Below, in pieces: positions 1 through 7,730 of a stretch of DNA of 64,000 bases. The stretch comes from Hyphomicrobium_A sp044507625 (GTDB lineage: Bacteria > Pseudomonadota > Alphaproteobacteria > Rhizobiales > Hyphomicrobiaceae): positions 256,975 through 320,974 of the forward strand of contig JBIQJE010000004.1 in NCBI GenBank assembly GCA_044507625.1, in the 5' to 3' direction. The notes below the pieces were generated by a model. It saw only the letters and a list, made by a program, of their open reading frames with translations. It was not told the origin of the DNA and did no database searches. The stretch's first letter is position 1, and each line of letters begins with the position of its first letter. Made by a program: the position numbers and the translations under genes.

Positions 1-1628
1 CGCCGCTGTTCGGCGGCGGCCGTGCTTACGGGGGCGACGACGAGCTTTTGCACGGTCTCGAGGGTGTCGGCTTCTTCGGCGGGCTTGTCCCACCGGATCC
101 GGTGCACGCGCGGGAACCGCATTGCGAGGCCCGATTTGTGGCGCGTGGAGGGAAACACCGCGTCGAAGGCGATTTCCAAAACGAGGCTCTGCTCCACCGC
201 GCGTACGGGGCCGAACTGCTCCAGCGTATGGGTGCGAATGAAGCGATCGAGACGCAGCAGCTCCTCGTCGGTGAAGCCGGAGTAGGCCTTGCCGACCGGG
301 ACGAGTTCGCGTGCCGGTTCGCCATTTTCATCGACGCCCTCGCGCCAGACGCCGAAGGTGTAATCGGAATAATAGGACGAGCGCTTGCCCGAGCCGCGCT
401 GTGCGTACATCAACACGCAGTCGATGGTGAGGGCGGCGCGCTTCCACTTCCACCAGTGGCCTTTTGGGCGGCCGGAGAGGTAAGGGCTCTCCTTGTGCTT
501 CAGCATCAGGCCTTCGATGCCTGCTTCCCGCGTGCCGGCCCACAGGGCATCGAGGTGGGCGAACGTATCGAACGGCACCAGGGCACTGATATCGGCAAGA
601 CGCGGCGTGTGCCGCGCATACCAGGCTTCGAGCCGCACCCGGCGCTCGGCGAAGGACAGCGCGCGCACGTCCTCGCTGTCGTCGATGAGGATGTCGTACA
701 GCCGAACGTGGGCGGGGTGCTCGCGCAGCATCTTGCCCGTCACCGCCTTGCGGTTGAGGCGCTGCTGGAGGTCGTTGAACGGCGCGACGGTGCCGCCGCG
801 CACGACGAGCAGCTCGCCGTCGAGGACGGCCCTATAGGGTGAGAAGGCAGCGACGATCTCGGGAAAGCCCACGGATATATCGTCGCCGGTGCGCGAGAAG
901 ATCCTCACCTCGCCCTCGCCGGCGGCGATCTGCACCCGCACGCCATCCCATTTCCATTCGGCCGCGATGGTTTCCGGCGAGAGCGCGGCCCAATCGCCTT
1001 CCTCGATCGGGTGGGCGAGCATGAGCGGTCGGAATACGGGTTTGCCTTCCGCGTTCGGCCGCGGCCCGGTGCCGCCGAGCCAGGCGAAGAGATCGCCATA
1101 GGGCGGCGTGAGCGCGTGCCAGATCTCCTCGATTTCCGACAGCTCGTGCCCGCTCATCTGCGCGAGCGCCGTCTTGGCTAGGCGCGCCGATACCCCGACG
1201 CGGGGGGCACCGCCGATGAGCTTGAGTAGGGCCCAGCGGCCGCGCACGTCGAGGCGGTCGAGCAGGTCTCCGAGCAAGGGGGCAACGTCATTGCGCGGCG
1301 CCAGCTCCAGCCCCGCTACAACTTCGGCAAGACGCGGCGAGGGGCGCGTGGACCGCGTGTCGGGCCATAGGAGAGAGACCGTCTCCGCCGTGTCACCGAC
1401 GTAGTCGCGGGAGAGCTGATAGAGCACGGGGTCGATCTTATCGGCCATCAGCTCGCCGATGGCGCGGCGCAGCGGCAGGCGCGGGAACAGGCCGTCTGTC
1501 AGCGCGGCGAGCGCATAGCCGCGGTCGGGATCGGGTGCGTTGCGGAAATATTCGACGAGCAACGCCAGCTTGCCATTGCGCGATGGCGTCGTCGTCAGGG
1601 CGTCGAGCAGATTGGCGAAACGCTGCAT
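1..1628 (-). CDS. ATP-dependent DNA ligase (cisplatin damage response type), C-terminus cut by window edge
   Basis: Seals DNA nicks using ATP. The reading frame is open for 542 codons from ATG at 1628 to the window start with no stop reached. The nucleotidyltransferase motif I (WKWDG) lies at about residues 225-229, so Lys226 is the expected adenylated residue. The N-terminal ~200 residues form the ligase N domain and the C-terminal part is OB-fold-like, ending near the usual length of about 530-545 residues, so few codons should be missing. The start lies 2 bp after the stop of the exonuclease gene upstream, so the two are co-transcribed. Family knowledge: this ligase class is paired with the MBL exonuclease and usually with an Lhr-type helicase and a phosphoesterase; those would be beyond the window edge. 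Confidence 0.93.
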   Translation of the reverse strand, partial: MQRFANLLDALTTTPSRNGKLALLVEYFRNAPDPDRGYALAALTDGLFPRLPLRRAIGELMADKIDPVLYQLSRDYVGDTAETVSLLWPDTRSTRPSPRLAEVVAGLELAPRNDVAPLLGDLLDRLDVRGRWALLKLIGGAPRVGVSARLAKTALAQMSGHELSEIEEIWHALTPPYGDLFAWLGGTGPRPNAEGKPVFRPLMLAHPIEEGDWAALSPETIAAEWKWDGVRVQIAAGEGEVRIFSRTGDDISVGFPEIVAAFSPYRAVLDGELLVVRGGTVAPFNDLQQRLNRKAVTGKMLREHPAHVRLYDILIDDSEDVRALSFAERRVRLEAWYARHTPRLADISALVPFDTFAHLDALWAGTREAGIEGLMLKHKESPYLSGRPKGHWWKWKRAALTIDCVLMYAQRGSGKRSSYYSDYTFGVWREGVDENGEPARELVPVGKAYSGFTDEELLRLDRFIRTHTLEQFGPVRAVEQSLVLEIAFDAVFPSTRHKSGLAMRFPRVHRIRWDKPAEEADTLETVQKLVVAPVSTAAAEQR

Positions 1629-1630
1629 GG

Positions 1631-2644
1631 CTATTCGCCTTCCTCCTCGAAGCCGACGAGGGAGAGTGCCCGCGCTTTGCGGCCCATGAGCCCGAGCTGG
1701 TAGACGAGAGCATCATCGCGCCCATGCGTGACCCACACGTCCTCGGCGCCGGTTTCGACGATGGTATCGAGCAGCTCCGGCCAGTCGGCATGGTCGGAGA
1801 TGACGAGCGGCAGCTCCACGCCGGCTTGCCGAATGCGGCCCTTGATGCGCATCCAGCCGGAGGCAAACGCCGTGACGGGATCGGGGAACCGGCGCGACCA
1901 GCGGTCGTCGACGGACATCGGCGGGCAGAGAACGAGCGCGCCGGCAAGCTCGCTCTGCTGTGGGCCGGTTGCGGGCCGCAACTCCCCAAGGTCGACGCCG
2001 AGCCGCTGGTAGAGTTCGCACAGCTCGACGAGCGCGCCGTGCAGATAGATGGGGCGGTCGTATCCCGCGAGACGTGCGAGCTTGATCACGCGCTGCGTCT
2101 TACCGAGACCATAGGCCCCGACGAGGTGGGCCCGTTCCGGCTGGCGTGCGATGGAGGCGAGCAGACGATCGACCTCCGTTTCCGCAGGCTCGTGGCGAAA
2201 GACGGGAAGCGCGAAGGTCGCCTCGGTGACAAACACATCGCAGGGCACGACTTCGAAGGTCGGGCATGTCGGATCGGGGGCGCGTTTATAGTCGCCGGAG
2301 ACGACGGCGCGCTGGCCGTTCCAATCGAGGACCACCTGCGCCGCGCCGAGGATATGACCCGCTGGGGCGAGACGCACATCGACGCCGTTGACGGTGCGTG
2401 TTTCACCGAGCGCCTGCGGCTCGAATGCACGCGCGCACTCCGGACCCATGCGCACCTTCATGATCTCGACGGTCTCGCGCGTCGCCAACACCGCGCCGTG
2501 GCCCGCACGCGCATGATCGCTATGGCCGTGCGTGATGATCGCACGGTCGACGGCGCGCGCTGGATCGATGAAGAAGCCGCCCGGCTCGCAGAAGAGCCCG
2601 CGGTTGGTCGGATACAGCCAACGGTCGACGCCAGATGCGCCCAT
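1631..2644 (-). CDS. Ligase-associated DNA damage response exonuclease (metallo-beta-lactamase fold)
   Basis: 337-residue protein of the MBL/beta-CASP type related to mRNA 3'-end processing and SNM1-like nucleases. The metal-binding motif HGHSDH is at residues 39-44, with the typical early FFIDP and later GD and SDH motifs. It is predicted to trim DNA ends for the ligase encoded just downstream (2-bp gap). The start ATG at 2644 matches the conserved N-terminus (a short segment before YPTNRGL). A 250-bp gap separates it from the divergent hypothetical gene, so the promoter of the exonuclease-ligase pair should lie in 2645-2890. Confidence 0.93.
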   Translation of the reverse strand: MGASGVDRWLYPTNRGLFCEPGGFFIDPARAVDRAIITHGHSDHARAGHGAVLATRETVEIMKVRMGPECARAFEPQALGETRTVNGVDVRLAPAGHILGAAQVVLDWNGQRAVVSGDYKRAPDPTCPTFEVVPCDVFVTEATFALPVFRHEPAETEVDRLLASIARQPERAHLVGAYGLGKTQRVIKLARLAGYDRPIYLHGALVELCELYQRLGVDLGELRPATGPQQSELAGALVLCPPMSVDDRWSRRFPDPVTAFASGWMRIKGRIRQAGVELPLVISDHADWPELLDTIVETGAEDVWVTHGRDDALVYQLGLMGRKARALSLVGFEEEGE

Positions 2645-2892
2645 GCAAACCTCTCGTCAGGCCTTTGTCGGAGCCGCGTTAGGGGATGGCCCCTATGTGG
2701 TGTGCCCGTCCCCGCGTTGCCAGACACGGCGCGGCATCGGCCAAATGCGGCCATCTGAATTCCGCTTGCAAACCAGTGGCATCGGCGGGGGAATAAAGCT
2801 CTTCGGTTAACCGTGCGCCATGAGGCGGCCCAATTGTCGCGAGATATCTGCGGGTGAGGGCACTGACTTTCACCGCATCCAGGAGAACCACC

Positions 2893-3213
2893 GTGACGCA
2901 CAGTCGAGGGGGACTGTCGGCCTACACGCCGGCGCGTCCGCACATGCCATCGGCGGCTGCATTCCCGCTACCGCTCCAGGCTTACATCATCGAAACCGTC
3001 GAACGCCAGGCCCGCCGCCACAGGCTGCGGCAGGCGGCGGCCATGACGGCCCTGGTCATCGGGATGTTCGTGTCCCAATGGCCGGTTGCGCCGAGCGTGG
3101 CGAACGCCGTGCCGAGCCTGCCGGTCAGCGCCGCGGCCGCTGGGGCTCGCACGCCCGCGCCCGCGAAGGTCGATCGCCTCGCCTTTGCGGAGAGCATGCG
3201 GACGGCGTTCTAA
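2893..3213 (+). CDS. Hypothetical protein with one membrane segment
   Basis: 106 residues from a GTG at 2893, chosen because AGGAG sits about 8 bp upstream; a longer in-frame start exists at 2854. The middle holds a basic stretch (about residues 35-48, RQARRHRLRQ) followed by a hydrophobic segment (AAAMTALVIGMFV), then an Ala/Pro-rich part. The order suggests a single-pass inner-membrane protein or one with a late export signal. It diverges from the exonuclease-ligase operon and converges on the secreted protein at 3380. I recognise no family. Confidence 0.5.
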   Translation: MTHSRGGLSAYTPARPHMPSAAAFPLPLQAYIIETVERQARRHRLRQAAAMTALVIGMFVSQWPVAPSVANAVPSLPVSAAAAGARTPAPAKVDRLAFAESMRTAF

Positions 3214-3379
3214 ACGCGCCGGCTTACAGGAACTGCGGCGCTGGCGATCGATCCTCAGATCACTGCGACCGGCGTCGCACCCTCGGCATCGACCCAGTGA
3301 CAGAGAGCACCTCCGGTATCGGGGTGTGCTGGCCACTGTCCGGCGCCGCCCTGCCGACGCCGCGCAATTCGATCAGGCG

Positions 3380-3934
3380 CTAAGCGGCGGCCTTCGCGCG
3401 GGAGCGGCGCACCAGCCAATAACCTCCCGCCGCACCGGCAAGGCCGAGCAGAGCCAAGGCTCCGATCATCATCGAGGCGCTCTCCGGCTCAGCGACCGAC
3501 GCCCCCGAGGTGAGGCACGAGAAATAGATCGTCGAGCCCGCAACGGCGTTCCACAGGATCACCGCCTCGCGCCCGCCGCCGGCAACGGTCCAGATGATGT
3601 CCGTGGGGATATTCCCGCGCTTCTCCGTCACCGTGAAGCCGGCAGCCTCATAGTTGGCGCGCGTCTTGGCCATGATGACCTCGCCGCCGCCGTTGCCCGG
3701 CGCCCAGGCGAGGAACGTATAGTGCGCGCACGTGCGTCCCTCGCCGCTCGCCGTCTGCTCGATGACGTTCTTCTTGTCGGCGAGATGGTCGTCGGCCCAT
3801 GTCATGGCGCCGGGGGAGACGCTTACGCCGGTATGCGCGTCGCGGTCGGTCGGGGCTTCCGCCGCGGCGGGCAGTGCCGCGACAAGGGTCAAGGCCGCAA
3901 GCATCAGGAGATGTCTGCAAAGCGAAACCGTCAT
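3380..3934 (-). CDS. Exported protein with C-terminal membrane-anchor tail
   Basis: 184 residues from ATG 3934, which has a GGGAGG ribosome binding site a few bases upstream; an in-frame extension to 3988 is less likely. The N-terminus is a clear signal peptide (cleavage after PAAAEA, about residue 27). The body has two Cys residues (one in GRTCAHY, one in FSCLTSG) that could form a disulfide. The C-terminal ~38 residues run AEPESAS, then a Gly/Ala/Leu hydrophobic segment, then a basic RRSRAK end. That tripartite shape recalls PEP-CTERM-like sorting tails but lacks the exact PEP triplet, so a plain C-terminal anchor is equally possible. No family recognised. Confidence 0.75.
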   Translation of the reverse strand: MTVSLCRHLLMLAALTLVAALPAAAEAPTDRDAHTGVSVSPGAMTWADDHLADKKNVIEQTASGEGRTCAHYTFLAWAPGNGGGEVIMAKTRANYEAAGFTVTEKRGNIPTDIIWTVAGGGREAVILWNAVAGSTIYFSCLTSGASVAEPESASMMIGALALLGLAGAAGGYWLVRRSRAKAAA

Positions 3935-4121
3935 TTTCCCTCCCGGGTGCTCGACTGATGGCGCCGGCGCCGCAGAGCCAGGCGCCAAGGTCTGTGGTCA
4001 GCCTTTTGGCGGATTGGCCCTCGCAACGCCAGGGGTCTTTTGCGCGGGGGACGACGCGCTGAGGCGCCGAGACGGCCGCATCCCCGCGGCCGCCCGGCGT
4101 CGGATGGCCATTCTCCGACGG

Positions 4122-4817
4122 TTACCCGGCGGGCAACGTGGAGACGGCGGGGCAGCCGAGCGTCTTTCGCAGCGCGGCGATGAGTTCGTCGGTCGTTTCG
4201 ACGGAGATATAAACGCCGCCGGTCGTCTCGGCGAGGCAGCGCGACTGCAGATAGCCGGCGGTGGTCGCCAGCTCACGCATCCGGTAGCCGATGACGTGGA
4301 CGGTGATGCCTTCGCCTTCCGCCCGAAGTTCCTTGGCCATCGCGCAGGGATCGCCTCCGCAGGTTTCCTCGCCGTCGGTGAGCAGCACGACGATGCCGGG
4401 GCGTGCGGGGAAGCGGAGAACGCGAGCAGCTTCGCGCACCGCCGCCGTCAGCGGCGTGCGGCCCGCCGGTATCAACCTGTCGATTGCCGACATGATCCGC
4501 TCGGGGGAATTTTGTGCCGGCGGCAGCAGCAGCTCGATGTTATCGCAGCGGTCGGATGGGCCCGGGCCGTAGTCGATGACACCCACACGGCGCAGGGGTG
4601 TGATCGACGGCAGCACCTTCGCGAGCGCCTCTTTGACCTTGTCGATGCGCGGGGTTGGCGGGGTATTGAAATCCGTGCCCGACATGGAGCCCGACGCATC
4701 GAAAACGATCATGGCGTCGTCACGGCAGGTGGGCGGCGCCGTCTGCGCGGCCGCCGGGGCGCACGTCAGCACCGCCCCGGCGAGGCTTGCGAATAAAAAC
4801 AGCGCGCGCCCGTCCAT
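4122..4817 (-). CDS. Secreted von Willebrand factor A domain protein
   Basis: 231 residues from ATG 4817; a TTG 21 bp further upstream is possible. An N-terminal signal peptide ends near residue 25 (PAAAQ). The vWA MIDAS motif DASGS is at about residues 40-44, and the later conserved Thr (PAGRTPL) and Asp (LLTDGEETCGGD) metal-site positions are present, so it can probably bind a divalent metal ion. The Cys residues of GEETCGGDPC are typical of periplasmic vWA proteins. It lies 190 bp upstream of the exported protein at 3380 on the same strand. The ligand is unknown. Confidence 0.85.
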   Translation of the reverse strand: MDGRALFLFASLAGAVLTCAPAAAQTAPPTCRDDAMIVFDASGSMSGTDFNTPPTPRIDKVKEALAKVLPSITPLRRVGVIDYGPGPSDRCDNIELLLPPAQNSPERIMSAIDRLIPAGRTPLTAAVREAARVLRFPARPGIVVLLTDGEETCGGDPCAMAKELRAEGEGITVHVIGYRMRELATTAGYLQSRCLAETTGGVYISVETTDELIAALRKTLGCPAVSTLPAG

Positions 4818-4881
4818 GCTCTTTGTATCCGCTGGCAAACACCGGCGGCATTAAAGCACGAACGGACGCGCGCTTCTTGCC

Positions 4882-5742
4882 TCAAGAGGCGAGGGCGCTC
4901 AGCTCGTCGAACTCCGTATCGCTCAGCGTGATGTTCACCGCCTCGACGTTCTGCTCCAGGTGCTTCACCTTGCTCGTGCCCGGGATCGGCAGCATCACGG
5001 GGCTTCGCCGCAGCAGCCAGGCGAGCGCGATCTGGCTGGGGCTCGCGCCGTGGCGGTTGGCAATAGCATCGAGCGGCGAACCCGGACGCGCAAGGTCGCC
5101 GGCCGCCAGCGGGAACCAGGGGATGAAGCCGATGCCGTGGGCGGTGCAGTGATCGACGACGGCATTGCTGGCGCGGTTGGTGAGATTGAAGAGGTTCTGC
5201 ACGGTCGCGACCTTGAAGAATTTCTGCGCCGCCTCGATCTCCTCGACCTTCACCTCGCTGAGGCCCACGTGCCGGATCAGCCCCTCCTTCTGCATGGCGG
5301 CGATGGCATCGAACTGCTCATCGCGCGGCACGGCGGGGTCGATGCGATGGAGCTGCCATAGGTCGATCCGCTCGACGCCGAGGCGGCGAAGGCTGATGAA
5401 TACCTGCTGGCGCAGGTAGTCCGGGCGACCGCACGGGTTCCACTGATCGGGACCGGGACGGATCAGGCCGCCCTTGGTGGCGATGACGAGACCGCGGTAG
5501 GGATAAAGCGCTTCACGGAGCAGCCGCTCGCTGATCTCAGGGCCGTAGCTGTCCGCGGTATCGATGAGGTTGATGCCGAGCTCGGGCACGCGGCGAAGGG
5601 TGCGCAGCGCTTCCTCGCGGTCCTCGGGCTCGCCCCATACGCCTTTGCCCGTCACGCGCATGGCGCCAAATCCCAGACGGTGCACCGCCAGGTCTCCACC
5701 GATTTTGAATGTGCCGGACTTCTCTGCGTTCGCGGTCGTCAT
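4882..5742 (-). CDS. Aldo/keto reductase family oxidoreductase
   Basis: 286-residue NAD(P)H-dependent TIM-barrel oxidoreductase. The ATG at 5742 is preceded by AAGGAG at good spacing; the open frame to 6093 is not part of the gene. The catalytic tetrad is visible: Asp and Tyr in DTADSYG, Lys in ATKGG and His in QLHRID. The C-terminal cofactor-loop motif PIPGTSKVKHLEQN is present. It resembles the YdbC/pyridoxal-reductase-like branch, but the substrate cannot be told. The upstream divergent region holds a 14-bp palindrome (5795-5808). Confidence 0.9.
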   Translation of the reverse strand: MTTANAEKSGTFKIGGDLAVHRLGFGAMRVTGKGVWGEPEDREEALRTLRRVPELGINLIDTADSYGPEISERLLREALYPYRGLVIATKGGLIRPGPDQWNPCGRPDYLRQQVFISLRRLGVERIDLWQLHRIDPAVPRDEQFDAIAAMQKEGLIRHVGLSEVKVEEIEAAQKFFKVATVQNLFNLTNRASNAVVDHCTAHGIGFIPWFPLAAGDLARPGSPLDAIANRHGASPSQIALAWLLRRSPVMLPIPGTSKVKHLEQNVEAVNITLSDTEFDELSALAS

Positions 5743-5794
5743 GTGGAGCTCCTTGGAGGGGAATGGTGGAGGGGAAGCGGACGAAAGGAAAAAA

Positions 5795-5808
5795 GTGCGC
5801 ATGCGCAC
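5795..5808. promoter_or_regulatory. 14-bp perfect palindrome, possible operator
   Basis: GTGCGCATGCGCAC reads the same on both strands. It lies in the 220-bp divergent region between the aldo/keto reductase start (5742) and the small secreted protein start (5963), about 50 bp upstream of the reductase ATG. A dimeric regulator could bind here, but no regulator gene is adjacent and the assignment is inference. Confidence 0.3.
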
Positions 5809-5962
5809 GGAACAGATAGGTGCAGTGCGGCAACGAAAAAGCATGGGGTTCCCTGGCGCGACAGTTTCTCGCGCGCACACTTTCCGATCGGCAGACCGCG
5901 CGTTTTCCGCGGAACCATGCGCGGCCAGTACCGTTGCTCTTGTGTAAATGGAGGACAGATAG

Positions 5963-6244
5963 ATGAAGAGTACAGCTATCCTCGCTGCATTCGCCGCTGG
6001 CGCAATGATGCTGGCCGCTCCGCAGGCAGCAAATGCAAGTCCGCAGCCCGGTAGCGCGAAGCACTTGCAGACAAGCAATACGCAGACGAGCAATGTTTTG
6101 AAGACGGGATACCGTCATCACCGCCACCATCGGTGGGGACACCGGCACTATCGCAGCCCGCGCTACTACAGGCATGGGTATGGATACAGGCATGGACACC
6201 GCTACTATCGCCGCCCGGGCGTCGGTGTCTACCTCGGCTTCTGA
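5963..6244 (+). CDS. Small secreted His/Tyr/Arg-rich protein
   Basis: 93 residues, ATG 5963 with GGAGG upstream. Residues 1-25 are a signal peptide (cleavage after ANA). A short TSNTQTSN duplication follows, then residues 50-83 are almost entirely His, Arg, Tyr and Gly (for example RHHRHHRWGHRHYR), and the end is GVGVYLGF. The composition suggests a periplasmic or envelope protein able to bind metal or anionic polymers. Such short YRHG-rich secreted proteins are common in Rhizobiales and have no settled function. A strong terminator follows at 6261, so it is a monocistronic unit. Confidence 0.8.
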   Translation: MKSTAILAAFAAGAMMLAAPQAANASPQPGSAKHLQTSNTQTSNVLKTGYRHHRHHRWGHRHYRSPRYYRHGYGYRHGHRYYRRPGVGVYLGF

Positions 6245-6260
6245 TAGGTGCCGATGAACA

Positions 6261-6289
6261 AAGCCCCGGCCTCGCGCCGGGGCTTTTTC
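6261..6289 (+). terminator. Rho-independent terminator after the secreted His-rich protein
   Basis: A perfect 10-bp stem (AAGCCCCGGC / GCCGGGGCTT) with a CTCGC loop, running into TTTTT. It begins 17 bp after the stop codon at 6244. This is the clearest intrinsic terminator in the window. Confidence 0.9.
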
Positions 6290-6493
6290 CTTTCCAGCTT
6301 TCCAGGTCAGCTCCGATCTCCGACACCTCGAAACGGACCGCTCGCTTTTTGCGTACGCTACAACTTGTCGAGAATTATTCCGCCCACGTTTCATACATGG
6401 CATCGACTACGGCCTATATCCCTCCGTCGCGCGCGCCGCGCAGTCCGCGAGGTTTGCGCACGCGCATAGCCATCAACACGCGAGGAGATATCC

Positions 6494-6991
6494 ATGGCGG
6501 ACAAATCCAGCTTCACTCCAGAGGAATGGAAGGCCATTCTTGCCAGCCCGATGCTGGCTGGTCTTGCAGTTACGCTCGCCGAGCCCAGCGGCCTTTGGGG
6601 TACGCTCAAGGAGAGCATGGCGAGCGCTCAGGCGCTGCTGGCGGCGGGCAATGATCCGAAGGCCAGCCCGCTGATGAAGGCCCTGCTGGCGGATATGGAG
6701 ACATCCGACGGCCGCTCCGTCGCGCGGGAGGAGATCAAGATCGACCTCACCGGCAAGTCGACGGCTGACCTGAAGGCGCAGGTGATGGACAAACTCGCCA
6801 AGGTCGGCGAGATCCTCGACGCAAAGGCGCCGGGTGACGCGCCCGCTTTCAAGACGTGGCTCAAGTACGTGGCCGACCAGGTGGCCGAAGCGGCTTCCGA
6901 GGGCGGCGTGCTCGGCTTCGGCGGCAAGCAGGTGACGGACGCGGAAAGGGCGACGGTGTCCGAGGTCGGCAAAGCGCTGAAAGTCGCCTGA
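6494..6991 (+). CDS. Hypothetical protein, soluble and helical
   Basis: 165 residues, ATG 6494 with GAGGAG 8 bp upstream. No signal peptide or membrane segment. The sequence is Ala/Lys/Glu-rich and mostly helix-compatible, with a Gly-rich turn near the C-terminus (EGGVLGFGGKQV) and a final segment SEVGKALKVA. It looks like a real, well-expressed cytosolic protein, but I recognise no domain. It stands alone between the terminator at 6261 and the oppositely oriented GcrA-like gene. Confidence 0.75.
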   Translation: MADKSSFTPEEWKAILASPMLAGLAVTLAEPSGLWGTLKESMASAQALLAAGNDPKASPLMKALLADMETSDGRSVAREEIKIDLTGKSTADLKAQVMDKLAKVGEILDAKAPGDAPAFKTWLKYVADQVAEAASEGGVLGFGGKQVTDAERATVSEVGKALKVA

Positions 6992-7118
6992 TCCCCAGCA
7001 CTCGATAAAGTCGCCTGGACGGATGCGGCGCGGCACGATAGCTGCGCCGCTCCTTCGACGGGGCTACGGCGCAGGTCATCCGGTTTCGATCGTCGGCGAG
7101 GACCCGGGCGGCGTGTCG

Positions 7119-7337
7119 TCAGCCGCCGACGGGGCGATAGGTCACCGGGCGCGGGCGGCTCGGCGTCACGGCGAGCGCTGCATGCTCAGCGCAGTAGGGA
7201 TTGCCGTCCTGCTTGTGCGCGCCGCAGAAGTGAAAGCCGGGCCGCTGCGGATCGCCGATCGGCCAGCGGCACTCGTTCGGCTGGAGGTTCGCCAGGGTCT
7301 TTTGGGCCGCCGGCCGCGTTGCCGTATCATTTTTCAT
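7119..7337 (-). CDS. Stand-alone GcrA C-terminal-type domain protein
   Basis: 72 residues from ATG 7337, preceded by AAAGG at 7 bp; a GTG at 7427 would add 30 low-quality residues. Residues 21-56 match the GcrA C-terminal signature: CRWPIGDP (23-30), FHFCG (35-39), then NPYCAEH (46-52), with Cys23, Cys38, Cys49 and His52 as likely structural metal ligands. Family knowledge: in full-length GcrA this region contacts sigma-70, while an N-terminal helical domain binds methylated DNA. Here the N-terminal domain is absent and the preceding DNA does not encode one. It could be a sigma-binding microprotein or a decayed GcrA paralogue. It is downstream of rpsU on the same strand. Confidence 0.8.
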   Translation of the reverse strand: MKNDTATRPAAQKTLANLQPNECRWPIGDPQRPGFHFCGAHKQDGNPYCAEHAALAVTPSRPRPVTYRPVGG

Positions 7338-7490
7338 CTTCTTACCTTTCAAAAATCCAAGTGCCTGCCGTCGCGCAGCGCGCGCCGTTGGGGTTACTCG
7401 CCCGTGTTGCGCCAAAGGCGGACTCACGTCTCGCCGGGCAAACCGGAGCCTTATGGGGCGGTCGTCTCGGACCGGCCACGCGGACCAATG

Positions 7491-7730
7491 CTATCGGCGG
7501 ACGAGCGGCTTTTTGCGCGGCTTCGGAAGCAGTCCTTCCCGTTGCGCCTGCTTGCGCGCGGCCTTCTTGGCTCTGCGAACCGCTTCCGCCTTCTCGCGCA
7601 CCTTGCGCTCGGACGGCTTCTCGAAGGCGCGGCGAAGCTTCATCTCGCGAAACACGCCTTCGCGCTGCAGCTTCTTCTTCAGGACCCTCATGGCCTGTTC
7701 GACATTGTTTTCACGGACGAGGACTTGCAG
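7491..7730 (-). CDS. rpsU: 30S ribosomal protein bS21, apparent CTG start
   Basis: 79 residues if translation starts at CTG 7730. The canonical bS21 N-terminus, QVLVRENNVEQAM, is encoded directly after this CTG, and AAAAGGAG sits 6 bp before it. The first in-frame ATG (7691) would remove 13 conserved residues. No ATG or GTG exists at the normal start point. The rest is typical: KKKLQREGVFREMK, EKPSERK, and a basic C-terminus ending KPRKKPLVRR. bS21 joins the 30S subunit near the anti-Shine-Dalgarno region. The GcrA-like gene follows on the same strand after about 150 bp. Confidence 0.92.
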   Translation of the reverse strand: MQVLVRENNVEQAMRVLKKKLQREGVFREMKLRRAFEKPSERKVREKAEAVRRAKKAARKQAQREGLLPKPRKKPLVRR

